A DNA stretch of 64,000 nt from Corythucha ciliata. Its lineage: Eukaryota; Arthropoda; Insecta; Hemiptera; Tingidae. The translations under genes and the position numbers were made by a program. The notes below the pieces were generated by a model. That model was not told where the DNA came from and did not search any database. It saw only the letters and a list, made by a program, of their open reading frames with translations. Below, piece by piece: positions 49,250 to 60,965 of the stretch; position 1 is the first letter of the stretch, and each line of letters begins with the position of its first letter. The DNA lies in the NCBI GenBank assembly GCA_038030265.1, contig CM075943.1, forward strand, positions 19,778,001 to 19,842,000, read 5' to 3'.

Positions 49250-52022
49250 TGGTTGTAGTGAACCTGACCGCAGGATAACTGTGCAACAACGAGAGGGCCT
49301 ACATTTTCGTCAAAAAATCCGTTGAAGAAATTCCAGGTGCCTGTCCCTCCCCCATGCCTTCCTGGTAAATATTTGTCAGAGTGCAGAAGGAAAGCAACCG
49401 CGAAACGTCCGTGAAAAATTGTGCAACGCTATAAGCACAGTAATTATATGATAATGCCACGGTGTAATAATTATAAACATTATAATGTATATAATATAAT
49501 GTAGGAAGCTTGAAAGAGAATCGCCCAGAGGGTGGATTTATTTGCCTAATGGGTACCCTTTTAAAATTGTCTGCGCTAATTTTTTTTTCTTAAATAACAT
49601 TTTTATTTTGTTCCCTCTCACCCCCCCTTAATATCCAGTTAATTTTGGGGCGTGGATCGCTTTAATTTACTCGGATTCATCGAACTTATCAAGTTTCAAG
49701 AGCGATGATGAGACATCTCTATATCGCGCTTTACTAGATAAAGACATAATGATGATTCATCATTTTTCGTTTTTCCTCATACACCGTTCTATACGAGGGA
49801 ATCACTGCCGCATTAAGGAAGAAGACATACACACTCGCGTTATGTGCCGGGCAAAGGGTGAGGGGGCGGGGGCATGTGTACGATATAAAGACAGGGCGAA
49901 AGAATCATGAGAAAGGCGATCTTTATTGCCACGCTACGGATACACATTATGGAGTGTCGGGCGAGGGTGAAAGGGTTGGCTTGTAATGTTGTGATTGTTG
50001 CCTGTATGAACTTCAAGGTCGACAGGGTTCTGGCAGCGAAAAACTTCTGTGGGAAATAAACAAGATAAATACACAGCGGTGATTTAATCCGGAGGTATAG
50101 GTTATATACACAGAATGCACGGTGGATGTGTCGGGACGGGGGAGGATTAAGACAGAAATCTCGTAACATGACTGATACCCCACCTCCCACCATTTCAAAT
50201 ATATCGTTCAACTTCTTTTCTACCTCGTTATCGCATCACAATTAATTGCCCCTATAGATGCTTACTCGATATATAGGTCACGGTGAAAAGGAAGCAATGC
50301 AAGCACAAAAGACCATCCCCCTCTCACCCATCAGTTCGTTTTCAACACCAAAAAAACACTTCTCATTGTCAGTGTGGAGCCCTCCCCCCACACAGCGTGG
50401 GTTGATTTACGATCGGCTATTTATTTTCAATCACTTTATAACTTTCATGTATGTAAAATAACGTTTTACGATAGTGTGCTCGCGGGTGGTCCACTTGGGT
50501 CTTTTTCACGTCCAAAGCAATTGCGACTGTATATGCACGCGCAGGTTTATCACCGTACGACAAATCCTGTGAAATTCGAATATTTTTTCCTTCGTACACA
50601 TCCTTCCCCCCTCCTTAAACCACTAGAGAGGGGCATGATGTCTTGACTGGGTTGAGATATGGGCCAAAGTTGAAGTGAGGGCGTGCCCCCCAAATTTTAG
50701 TTTTAAAATGTTCCCCTCATCACTGCACAAAAATGCATTCCATCCGCATCAACCGTTAAAGTCTCTACAATTCTTAGCAGAATCACTATTCCGAGGCAGC
50801 GCCTACTTGCGCATTGAAAAAAAAAAAAAGTTTCAACGATGGCACCCCCTCAGCAGTAAATTTAGCGAATGACTTTCTTTTTTCGCGTTTAACTGCGTAT
50901 TTTATGCGTCGTTATCCCCGCCCGGCTGTAATATTTTACAGCGTAACTTTTGATACCCTGGCTGCATATTCTGCGTCCACCGTTTAAACGGCAAACGACG
51001 CTGTTTAAACATGTTTTTGAAGTTGCATATATAGGTCCTCGAAAAAGGACGCTTTACGCCCCCCGATATGTATCGTGCGGTTCTGTTGTGCCCGGCGGTC
51101 ACGCTATACACACTGAACTTTAAGTTTATAAAAAAAAAGAGTCACAGTACAGAAAGAATAGTCAAGTTCTTCGACTATTCAAAATCTGATAACACGCCTG
51201 TTGAGACACAATACACTTCCCCCTCACCATCCCACACACGCCACTGTTTTTAAACCCCCCACCCCCCACACCTACCAGTGGAAGGGAGTCAAGACACGAC
51301 GCCGCTGTTCGCGTCGCCGTATTTACTATTATGACGGAATCTTGCAATAATAATTAGTCTTTTAAACAATGGGAGATCTGTTTTTATGGGAATTAGCAAT
51401 TCCATGACCGATAGAGACAGAGTAAATGATAGGGAAGGGGCAATGATTTTGGAACAAGAAAAAAAAGGCGGGTTGAAAGTAGGTGACGAGAGTAGTAGGA
51501 CCTGACCTCTTCGCTTCTGCCCCCTTCTTTCCTTTTTCTTTTTTCCTGCTAGTTTATAGGGTTCAGAGGGCATTTCTCCGCGTTAAAAACCTCCTCCGCG
51601 TGCAATTAGATGCAGGAGATGATGAAGGGTGAGGAGGAGGGGCTGCTGGAAAAGAAGAGTTGAAGTGACGGTTCTGGTATTTTTCTGGTTAGCCTATTTT
51701 ACACTGCGCCTCACTCGTGTGGTCGTGTGAGTGTGTGAGTGAAATGGAGAGACGTATACGGAAAGATCTTGCGTGGGTGTATCTCATTGAATTCCGAGTT
51801 TCTCCCTTCGTCTCGAGCCTAAAAACCACAGTACTGATTCTGATTTTAATCTTGTGGTTTATTAACGCTTGGGGAACAACTCACGTGGGGGACTCATGTA
51901 ATCTACTTATCACGTAGTAATTTCATTCTCGTTAACTTTGATTATCGACATTTATATTTTGTTATTCGATATAAACACGTCAATCCAAAGGTTTAATGTA
52001 TTTTTTTCTTTTTTTTCCACAG
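49250..52022. other. Unique intron 2 DNA upstream of exon 3
   Basis: No gene recognised. AT-rich with several short palindromic AT stretches (for example around 49442-49505) and GC- or C-rich patches. It ends in a T-rich polypyrimidine tract at the exon 3 acceptor. Confidence 0.35.
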
Positions 52023-52336
52023 CCGTGCAAAGAGGTCGAGTTCCACCGAGTCAACCGGCGAGCCTCCCCGGTCAGTTTGCTCTGACAAATGGCGAAGCGG
52101 CCATGTCGGCGGCAGCAGCGGCCGCTGCCGCCGCCGCCGGTTTCAATGGCCACTCTTACCTTTCATCCTATATTTCCTTGTTGCTTCGCGCTGAGCCGTA
52201 TCCGACTTCAAGGTACGGCCAGTGCATGCAACCGAACAACATTATGGGCATCGACAACATTTGCGAACTGGCCGCTCGCCTCCTTTTTTCAGCCGTCGAA
52301 TGGGCTCGAAATATCCCATTTTTCCCAGACTTGCAG
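52023..52336 (+). CDS. svp: svp exon 3: hinge with poly-Ala and start of LBD
   Basis: Entered after TTTTTTCCACAG; Ala129 is split with exon 2. Exit is TTGCAG|GTAATG at a codon boundary. It encodes residues 129-233. The hinge starts [19 protein letters not shown], then TNGEAAMS, a run of ten alanines (158-167, codons mixed GCG/GCA/GCC/GCT), [20 protein letters not shown] and [40 protein letters not shown] begins helix 3 of the ligand-binding domain near residue 207. The poly-Ala is longer than I know from common svp proteins. Reading past the donor gives a long frame that is intron sequence, so the exon ends at 52336. The GC-rich exon contrasts with AT-rich flanks. Confidence 0.97.
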
Positions 52337-52754
52337 GTAATGTTGACTTTTAATCTCGTTGTTTCTTTGTTGTTTTTTTCGTTTCTTTTTGACAAATCTC
52401 TTCAATTTTCGTTCCAAAAAACTTCTTCTTCCTTCTTACAAAATTTTGAGCTAATGAGCTTCTTTATATTTATCATCTTCACCTTTTCAATGGTTTCTAA
52501 TATGATTACTGTCGTTCCCTCACACTTACGATTAAACTTCAAACGAAGACTTCCTGCGTAGCAATAGCACTCCGAGGTAGGCGTGAGGGGGCACACCACA
52601 GAGGGCCCCCGAAAAGCTTAAGGATGGGAAAATAAATTCCAGATTGACGAGGTCCCTGCAGTGCGATGTCTTACCCCGTGTCCAACGTGAGCGGGTAACG
52701 CGGGCGGGTGGGATTCTTTTATTTCAAACTCTGTATTTCCATGGTGATTGAACG

Positions 52755-53455
52755 GGCAAGTCCTGGGCTAAAATTGAGGGAAAAAAGCTCATTTGCCGTT
52801 AAAATTGAGAAAATTTGCTAAATCACAGCTATATAAAAAAAGGAAATTATCACGAAATAACCTATTCAAAAATTGAGGCAAAGCGCCAATATACGAGAAA
52901 AACTGAAGAAAAAGCGCTAATTCCTGGCTGAATTTTTGATGAAGTGCTTGTTTACGGCTATAAAATTATAGGACAAAGTGCGCTCATTCGCGGCTAAAAT
53001 TGAGGCAATCGCTAATTAAGGGGCTAAAATAGAGAAAAAGGGCTGATTAGCGCCTAGAATTGAAAATAAATGACTAATTCGTGGTTTGTGGTGTCCCTTT
53101 CAAGGCCAAAACTAGCCTGTTCATGGGTCAAGTCCACGGACAAAATTGATGATAAGTGCGAATAAACGGTTGGTGGCTATGCCGATTGCCTTTCCGGTTT
53201 TTTGGCTCGAAACTTCAATACCAAACATGCTGAGAAAAAGCATTTATTCGCGGTTTTTGGAAGCCCTTTGACAACCCTAATTGAGAAACTGTTCGTTAAA
53301 GAAAAAACGCAAATTCATAGCTAAAAGTGGAAAAAACCGCTAATTCGCGGCCAACATTGAGAAAAAGAACGAACTCGTGGCTTATGGAGGCCCTTTTACG
53401 AGTGAAATTGAGAAATGTGCTGCTCTTTCTTGGGAATACTTCGCAGTTAAAATTA
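52755..53455 (-). repeat. Family B array
   Basis: The + strand reads GGGCTAAAATTGAGGGAAAA (52767), GCGGCTAAAATTGAGGC (52992), GGCTAAAATAGAGAAAAAGG (53023) and GCTAATTCGCGGCCAAC (53339). About twenty diverged units. Confidence 0.8.
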
Positions 53456-53759
53456 CGGTTAAGCGTATATATGTATAGAGGTTTCAATACATCGAGGTAT
53501 ATGTAGAGAACGTGTCGAGACTCGAGACGGTAGAGGCCTATACCGCCTTGTAGTGTCACGTGGGCCCGCGTCACTCGTCAAAACGTGCCAAAACCAGATC
53601 CAAGGTCACAAAAAATCGATCTTATCACTCGACCACGTTTGTCTTGAGGATTCCCCTGAAAAATTCTGTAATCACGCTGGTTAGCCAAAAAGATTGTATC
53701 GTGATTACGTGTTTAGGATTGTTGAAGCGAAAAAGCCTGAATCTTAAAAATATTAAAAA

Positions 53760-54566
53760 TCTCGAATCACAGCAATTTCGAACCACAAAAAGTTCAAACC
53801 AATAAATGCTCGAACCACAACATGCTCAAAGCACTAGAAGCTCTAACTACGAGAGGTTCGGACCACGAAATGGTCAAACCACAAGGAGTTACAAACCAAA
53901 AATTACTCGAACCACAAAAAGCATGAACCACAAAAACTCTCGAACCACAAAAAGCCTGAACCAGAAAAAGCTGCAATCATCGCAATTAGAACCACAAAAT
54001 CTGGAACCACAGAAATCTCGAACAACAAAAAGTTTGAATCACTAAATTGCTCGAACCACGTACAGCAAGATTGTTCCATGAAAAGCTTGATCCACAAAAA
54101 GCTCAATCCACAAAAACTTCCAGCCTTTAAACGCTCGAACCACGAAGTGCTCGATCCAAAAAATGCACAAACCACCAGAAGCTCGAACCACAAACAGCTC
54201 AAATAACAGCAAGCTCGAACCATGAAAGCTTGAACCCCAGCAATCTTGAATCACAAATAGCTGCAAGCACATAAAGCTTGAACCCAAGAAGTTTGAACCA
54301 CGAAAAGCTTGAACCACCAAAAGCTTAAACCACAAAAAGCTTGAACCACATCAAGCTTCTTCGTCAAAAGCTTGAACGACAAAAAACTTGCGCTACAAAA
54401 AAGCTTGCACCACAAAAAGCTTGAACCACAAAAAGCCCGAGCCGCAGTAAGCTCGAACCACAAAATGCATGAACCACAAACGTCATGAATCACGAGAAGC
54501 TTGAACCACGAAAGCCCCAAGCACAAAACGCCTAAAGAAAAGTACAAAAATCTCGAACCACAACGC
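53760..54566 (+). repeat. Family E array, ~17-bp unit AAGCTTGAACCACAAA
   Basis: A tandem array of about 45 units of AAGCTTGAACCACAAA with variants (CTCGAACCACAAAA, GCATGAACCACAAAA). The centre (54290-54440) is the most regular. Read on the minus strand it gives Phe/Trp/Val-rich frames (FWFELFVVRAF-type) in all three phases because the unit is almost stop-free. These look like proteins but are only readings of the repeat. Confidence 0.9.
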
Positions 54567-55678
54567 AGTTTGACGCGAAACTTTTATTTTACCTGCGCGT
54601 TGCCGGCGTCGTGATACGTTCCCAGAAGAAGAGCGAATGACGCGAAACAGGCTATTTTGGCACTGAACTAGCTGCACTTCCAATGGAAAATCTCCCCCAA
54701 ATTCCCTCCCTCCTGCTTGCGAGACAAGGGATGTTCCACGTTCAAAACACCTTTTTCACCTGCGGTGTGAAACGAATTGTCTGTGCAGTACGCCTCAGAG
54801 GCACAGAAGTGGCAGAGGACACGGCGGAACAAATCATTTTGGTACTGCGCACTATGGAAAATCTCTCCGAATACCACCCCCCACCATCTTTCTCGATCAC
54901 AAGACCCAGTTTATTGTCGGGGGTGAGGGGCAAATTGCTTGGTGTCCCAAAAATTCAAGTTCAGCCCACAAATTGACAATTTTTGGGGGCTTAGTGACGT
55001 TTGGGGTAGCCAAATGACAACGTACTTGCAGGGAAATTCCACTGCAATTGGGATGGAAAGATGAAATGAACCGACAAGTTCTGCCTCGGTGAACTTTACA
55101 GCCCAACGGTCCATATTTCGCGACGGTGATGGCTCCCTTGTAGAATTGCGGGAACGGCTAGAAGTAGTTTTTCTTCGTTGAACTTAATGAATGTATTGTT
55201 TCATGTACTTTATAAGGCGGCTTTGAGGCTTTGAATTAGCTTAGAGTTGATTGAGAGATTGAGTGGGTGTGACATATTTTGGGCTAGATCCAGTAAATCT
55301 CCCGGTAATTCACCTTCTATTCTGTGTTTCTGTTACTTTCTCCTTTTATCAAAATAAAAATAATGCACCTCCGTCCCTCCCAACACGCCCTTGCGCAGTG
55401 CTTTATGGCTTTACAGAGCACCAGAGCATTGTAAGAGTAGGTGAGGCCATTCTTTGTCTCTCTTGTCCCATTGTCTAAACTTGTGAAAAGGTTCAATCGC
55501 TTAAATAACTTGAATAAAAAAAAAAAAGCTCAAGGTAAACTGAGGATTTCAGGGGGAAAAAAAGGAACGGAACTTGACTTATGCAAAGGTAGAGTAAAAC
55601 TCAAAAATTGTGCCAATTTATTAATATTTTTCGTTTCTTTTTTTGGCCACGTCGTCCTTAAATTCGCCAATGGCACAG
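54567..55678. other. Unique intron 3 DNA with a duplicated segment
   Basis: TTTTGGCACTGAACTAG-type sequence ending in TGGAAAATCTC appears near 54655-54692 and again near 54837-54864, about 180 bases apart. No gene recognised. The rest leads to the exon 4 acceptor. Confidence 0.4.
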
Positions 55679-55937
55679 GTAACGGATCAGGTCGCCCTTT
55701 TAAGACTCGTCTGGAGCGAACTGTTCGTTTTGAACGCGTCGCAATGTTCGATGCCGCTGCACGTCGCACCTCTTTTAGCCGCCGCCGGTCTTCACGCCAG
55801 CCCTATGGCTGCTGACCGCGTTGTCGCCTTTATGGATCACATACGAATATTTCAAGAGCAGGTGGAAAAACTGAAGGCACTTCACGTCGACTCGGCGGAA
55901 TATTCGTGTTTGAAAGCTATCGTATTGTTCACGACTG
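55679..55937 (+). CDS. svp: svp exon 4: LBD middle, helices 3-8 region
   Basis: Entered after ATGGCACAG at a codon boundary, left at ACGACTG|GTGAGT; encodes Val234 to Thr319, with one base of the next codon. Seen: [19 protein letters not shown] (234-252), the ligand-binding-domain signature, then [36 protein letters not shown], and [20 protein letters not shown] with IVLFTT at the end. This wording is typical of arthropod svp; vertebrate COUP-TFs have ITDQVSLLRLTW and SADRVVAF instead. Missing downstream: the rest of the domain through AF-2, expected in the next exon. An overlapping open frame of 124 residues in another phase is a shadow. Confidence 0.97.
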
Positions 55938-55969
55938 GTGAGTGCTTCTTTTTTTATTCCTCTTCGTAA

Positions 55970-58640
55970 GGTTTTTATGCTTATGAATAGAGTAATAGAG
56001 GGGGAGGGGGATCTGACTAGTTTTAAAACAATTTATGTTCGAATAGTCATAAGACCCTGGTAGAACATATAAATTAGGAGCGTTTAATTGGTTGGAGTTG
56101 TGAAAAGGGGTTGACTTTCAAGTTCTAAGATAAGGAGAACCATGTTGCTCCAACCTCTTCATCTCTCTCCTTTTCTCATTACGCCCTCCTCCAGGACTTT
56201 CACAAAGGCATTTTCACCGGGGCGCTAAAGGCCCTGATACTCATCTCAATTTAAATACGTCACCATCGCATCGGTTTGTTGAGAGTTTTCGGGGGAGGGT
56301 GTCGGTCAGGTTGGAAAGGCAGGGTTTATCTTCGTTGTGTCAGCCGGACAATGTCGACTTCGTGAAGGAGTGACGAGAAATAGGGAACCGCTTGTGCGGG
56401 GGCGGTGGAGGTTCCTACGAACCCTCGTGTCCACCTTCGAAGAGGATCTTGTCTGCCTATCTCTTCTCCTGCTCATTTCCTTCTCGAACGCTACGTTTGT
56501 AGCGTTGGAATATCGCCGTTGTTACAGTCAGGGAGGGCTGCGTGATGACGGTGAGGGGTGGAGAGAAGAGTTGTAGTTCGCTTTCTGTCTCGTCCCACAA
56601 CAGATAGGCCTCGGTCTCCCCCAGGTCCGACGACCGTCGTCTTCTTATTTCCAACCTTTCCTTCCTGAACAACCCCTGCACCCTCTCATCACTCCTCCTC
56701 ATCTCACCCATCTCACATAACTCCGCGATTGTAGAGCTGGTGCACGTCCAACTCTAATTGTTTGCCTCGGTCTTGTAGCTCCCATTTCGCCTCTTTTCTT
56801 CTTCGTTCGCTTGACGAAGGGAAAACAGTATCGCTGCTTGGGATCTGCCCGACGTAATTGGCGACATTGCCATCGCAAAAAAAAGGACGTGACGCCAAGC
56901 GAGCTTCCCAGGATTTTAGAGAAAATTCGCTACCGAGCGGTGCCTACCATTTCGCGAAAATTCGAAGCACAAAAAATTAGAAGATGGTCGCGTTAGATAG
57001 CCCTTTTTCAAAAAGACAAACAGGTCCAAAGATAGATGAGGGGGGGTTAAGTATATGCGCGCTGTACGTTGTTTTGTTGTGCAAGGTTTAGAAAGAACCA
57101 TTGACCCGTATTTTTGAATTTCTGATACACACACATCGATAACAGTTCGATGTTTAAATACGGGCCCCTCTCGCGATTTTACGCAACCCCCTCCCCACCC
57201 CATCACTAACCGTTACAGCCATCTTTGACCGTCAAAATACGTGAAAACCGCAACCCGCACCCTATAAGTTAAATACCTCTAGTTTTTTTTTTTATTGCTA
57301 TTTAAACGTGGGAACCCCCTCAACCCCGTTCACCACAACATTACCATCCATCACCCCGAGAAAGCGAAGAATGGTCCCTACATGAATAAAGATGGAGAGA
57401 GTGAAAGCCCAAAGAGATTGTCATCTCGTGCCTAATCGTAAAGCAACGAAACCCTTTCTTCGAATTCTCCCCCCCCCCCACTGAGTAACACCGCGCGCGA
57501 ACGGTGAATCTCAAAAAACCGCTTGTACGCCTCCCCCTATTCACCTCCCCCCCACCACGTGACTAGTAGCTGCGTGGAACTATCTTAAAAACCGGTCGCG
57601 ACGGCAATATATGACATCATCCCACCCGGATATGCGCTTCGCTCCTAGGAACCTCATCACCCCGCGTCAGTCAAAAACCATTTTAAATTATACAATTTAT
57701 TTAAAACTTTTATCTCATTTATATTTGTTTTATAGACATTAGGACGCTCATTTTTGTGTCGTTAAATACCGTAGGAGTCATCGAGCATACTTTTATCGAT
57801 TCCCGAACAGCTCCCCCCCCCCCACACCGCACAACGCAGTCTCGTCTCAACTTCTCGCGTGTGCTCGTGCAAAAGAAGAAAAAAAGCTTTTGAGAAGAAC
57901 TCGTTAGGTGGCCGGGGGTAGAGGAGAGGTATCTAGAGAGGGTTTACCTCAGGCCGGAGAGAGCTTACATAAAACATAAATTGCGTCATAAACGGCGTGA
58001 TTTATTGCTCACCTAGCGATGGAATAAATTAGGCGTGTGATTCAGTCCGCGCGTTGCACTTTTCGCTTGGTAAACGGCTAAACGCACACCTCTGAATGAA
58101 CTCGTCTAAGTAAGTCTAAGGTTTGCTATACACTATCGGTGACCATGCACCGAATTGTCCTGTCGATGGATTTTTGAGTATTATGGGCGCTGAGTGGAGT
58201 AAAGTTTCCTTACAACGTCACTGGCGTTTCAACAGTTGTTGAGAGACTCTGGAAAGAGCGGGGAAAGTGGTGAAGAGGTCACATACAAACAAACAAACAA
58301 AACCCACGAAGGAGCTTCCGTTGTCATGTGACGCACAAGGGGGCGTGCGGGCATCATCATTCCATAGCTGGACCGTGCGTGTACCGTGTATAGGTGCGTA
58401 GGTATGAGGAATCACTTTCCAGATAAAAAAGCCACTGACAATGTTGTTAGAGATGGACGTCACCTAACAGACGCTGTAGACAAAATTTTCGTCTCTGAAC
58501 TGATTCAAGCTGACCTCAACGTGAACTGAAGGGCTTGAACGTAAGGCCACAAATGCAGTACAAAGTGTGGTAACCTAGAGGCGGAAATGGCAGGGAGGGC
58601 TGAGACTTGAGACACGCCAGGAATAACGAGCATTACTCCC
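55970..58640. other. Unique intron 4 DNA
   Basis: No gene recognised. C runs at 57469-57479 and 57813-57823; TC/AG-biased patches. The short open frames have no domain. Confidence 0.4.
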
Positions 58641-60965
58641 AGAAACTGAATGTCTGGCTCATAAATTGGAAATTCAGCATTTAAACCGGTCCAACCGTGA
58701 GAAATTGATCCCGAAAATTATCGATTAAGCCGCGTGGATACCCCACCCTCTCCGTTCCAGAGATTTTATTTCGCGGGTTTGTCGCACTAAAAAAAAAAAA
58801 AAAACAACAACAAAAATTTCGCCGGTTCCTTCGAAATAACTAATTCCGCTGGTTTGGCTCTTGGAAAATCAAATTTTGTGAGGTTGGCTCTTGGAAAAAT
58901 ACAATTTCGTATAGGTTTGACTCTATCAAAAACCAATTTGTGGGGTTCACTACATTCTAAAAAGCATTTCGTGAGTTGCATGGAATCCTCCGATAACCAA
59001 TTTCACGGGCTGAGCTCCTTCAAAAATCCAATATTGAGGGTTTGACTAAAAAAAAAAGTTTCGTGAGTTTGTTTCCCTTAAAACCAATTTCGCGGGCTAG
59101 GCTCTGTGAAAATCCAATTTCTCGGGTTTGGCAGCTCCTTAAAAAAAAAAAACAATGTTGAGGTTTTCGTACGTTAAAACCCCGATTTCGTGGTTTTGGC
59201 TCTTTTCAAAACCAACTCGGTGGACTGGGATCCTTTAAAAATCAGTTTAGAGGGGTTGACTTCTTCAAAAACCTATTTCGTGGGTCTATAACTTTGAAAA
59301 GCCTGGTTTGGCATTTTCCATAAACGAATTTCCTATAGTTAGCTTACGGGTAATGGTAAAACAAACTTCGTGGGTAGGGCTCTTTCAAAACAGATTTCGT
59401 GGGCTGAGCTCCGTCAAAAAATTTCCAATTTCGTGGGCTTTGGTTCCTTCAAAACCAATTCTCGGGGGTTCACTCGTTCTAAAAACCGATTTCGTAGGCT
59501 TATTGGGGCGTTTAGAAATTAAATTTCGTTAGGTACGCTCCTTCAAAACCAAATTTCAGGGATTTCACTCCTCTGACAATCATTTTTACGGGGTGGGCTG
59601 TACTTGGAAAAAACGAATTTCATGGTTTTGCCTTCTCCAAAAATTAATTTCACGGGCTTGGAGTCTTTATACATCAAATTTCGTGGATTCCGACCCGTAG
59701 AAGCCGAATTTCGCGGGGTTCACTGTTCACTCATTCTAAGAATAATTTTCGTAGGCTTGGGTATTTCCAATAACAATATGAACGGACTCGGCACTGTCGA
59801 AAAAGTGTCTCAAGACACTTTTGGGACTCATTCGCGGCCGTAAAATTCGATATAAAATAAAATAAATAAATAAAAACTAATGAAGACTATTGCCAATTTC
59901 GTGTGATTGGCTCAGTGGGAAACAAAAATTTCGTGAGTTTGGCTCACAAGAGAAAACCCAATTCCCTGGGCTTGTTGCCCTCAACCAAATTCGGGGTGTG
60001 GCCCTTACAAATTCGAATTTCGCAGGTTTGCCTCACTCAAAAAACCATTTTCGTGCATTTGGTTCTTAACAAAAAAACAATTTCATGGGTTTTGATCTTG
60101 GGTTTTGATGGTATTGAAAAAACAAAAATATTCCGCTGTTATGGCCTTTACAAAATAAATTTTTGTAGGTTTCTCTAGTTCAATAACTAACCAATTTTGC
60201 AGGTTTGGCCCATTCAAATATCAATTTCACGGGGTTCACGTATTATGACAATTGTTTTCGCAGGGTTTGCACTTTTATAATACCAATTTCGCGCATTTGA
60301 CTCGTTTACAATTCAACTTTGGCGGTTTGGTTCCCTTAAAAAAAACATTTTGTGGTTTTGGCTCATTGGAAAAAGGGTTGGCTCCAATGAAAACCCCATG
60401 GAAGTTCCCACTTTCGAAAAACCAATTTCACGAGTTTAGCTCCCTCCAATAATAAAGCTCACGGGTTTGGCTCTTTCGAGAACAAATTTCTTGGGTTTGT
60501 GCATGCTGTCGAAAACCACAGTTTTGCGCGTTTGGTTCGTCGGTTAATCAATTTCCTGCATCTGGCTCGTCATTACCGGGTTTGCGGCTCATGCTAAAAG
60601 CTTGTATTGTATGTTTTCGTTCGCTTGAAAATCATTTTCGCGGGTTTGTCTCCGTCAAAAAACTCAATAATTTATGTGGTCTTTCAAAATCCAGTTTCGC
60701 GGAGTTAATTTATTTCTTACATCATTTTCGCTTAATGGGCTCTTTCATAAATTCAAATTCAGTCGTTTTAATTTTCAAAATTCAAATTTTGGACAGTCCG
60801 TGGTGCGTCTCGCTCTTTCAAATGCGAAATTCAACGAATTAAACCAAACTCGCAGTTTGATTTTTAAAAAATCAATTTCGTTGGTTTGGATATTCTAAGA
60901 AACTGATTCAGTGCGTTCAGCTCTTTCCAAACGAATTTCGCGAGTCTGGCTCGAAGTTAGCACAG
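58641..60965 (+). repeat. Family A array, largest block (2.3 kb)
   Basis: About seventy diverged units of TTTCGCGGGTTTGGCTC with 30-33 base spacing. Clear examples: TTCCGCTGGTTTGGCTCTTG (58844), TTTCGCGGGCTAGGCTC (59087), TTTCGTGGGCTGAGCTCC (59395), TTTCGTGAGTTTGGCTC (59929), TTTCGCGAGTCTGGCTC (60936). A and T tracts follow the core at fixed distance. All in one orientation. Open frames of 60-90 residues on the + strand are repeat readings. Confidence 0.85.

Larger units (their letters stand above)
52337..55678 (+). other. svp: svp intron 3 (3.3 kb)
   Basis: Donor GTAATG; acceptor GCCAATGGCACAG, with a T-rich stretch slightly upstream. It contains a family B array, the family E array and a duplicated segment around 54650-54910. 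Confidence 0.9.

Noticed and set aside
52337..52561. Continuation of the exon 3 open frame
   Set aside because: It reads past a good GTAATG donor into T-rich, Phe/Leu-rich intron sequence; exon 4 resumes the receptor at 55679.
53794..54547. Trp/Phe-rich minus-strand frames that look like membrane proteins
   Set aside because: Readings of the 17-bp family E unit; several overlapping frames share the same character.
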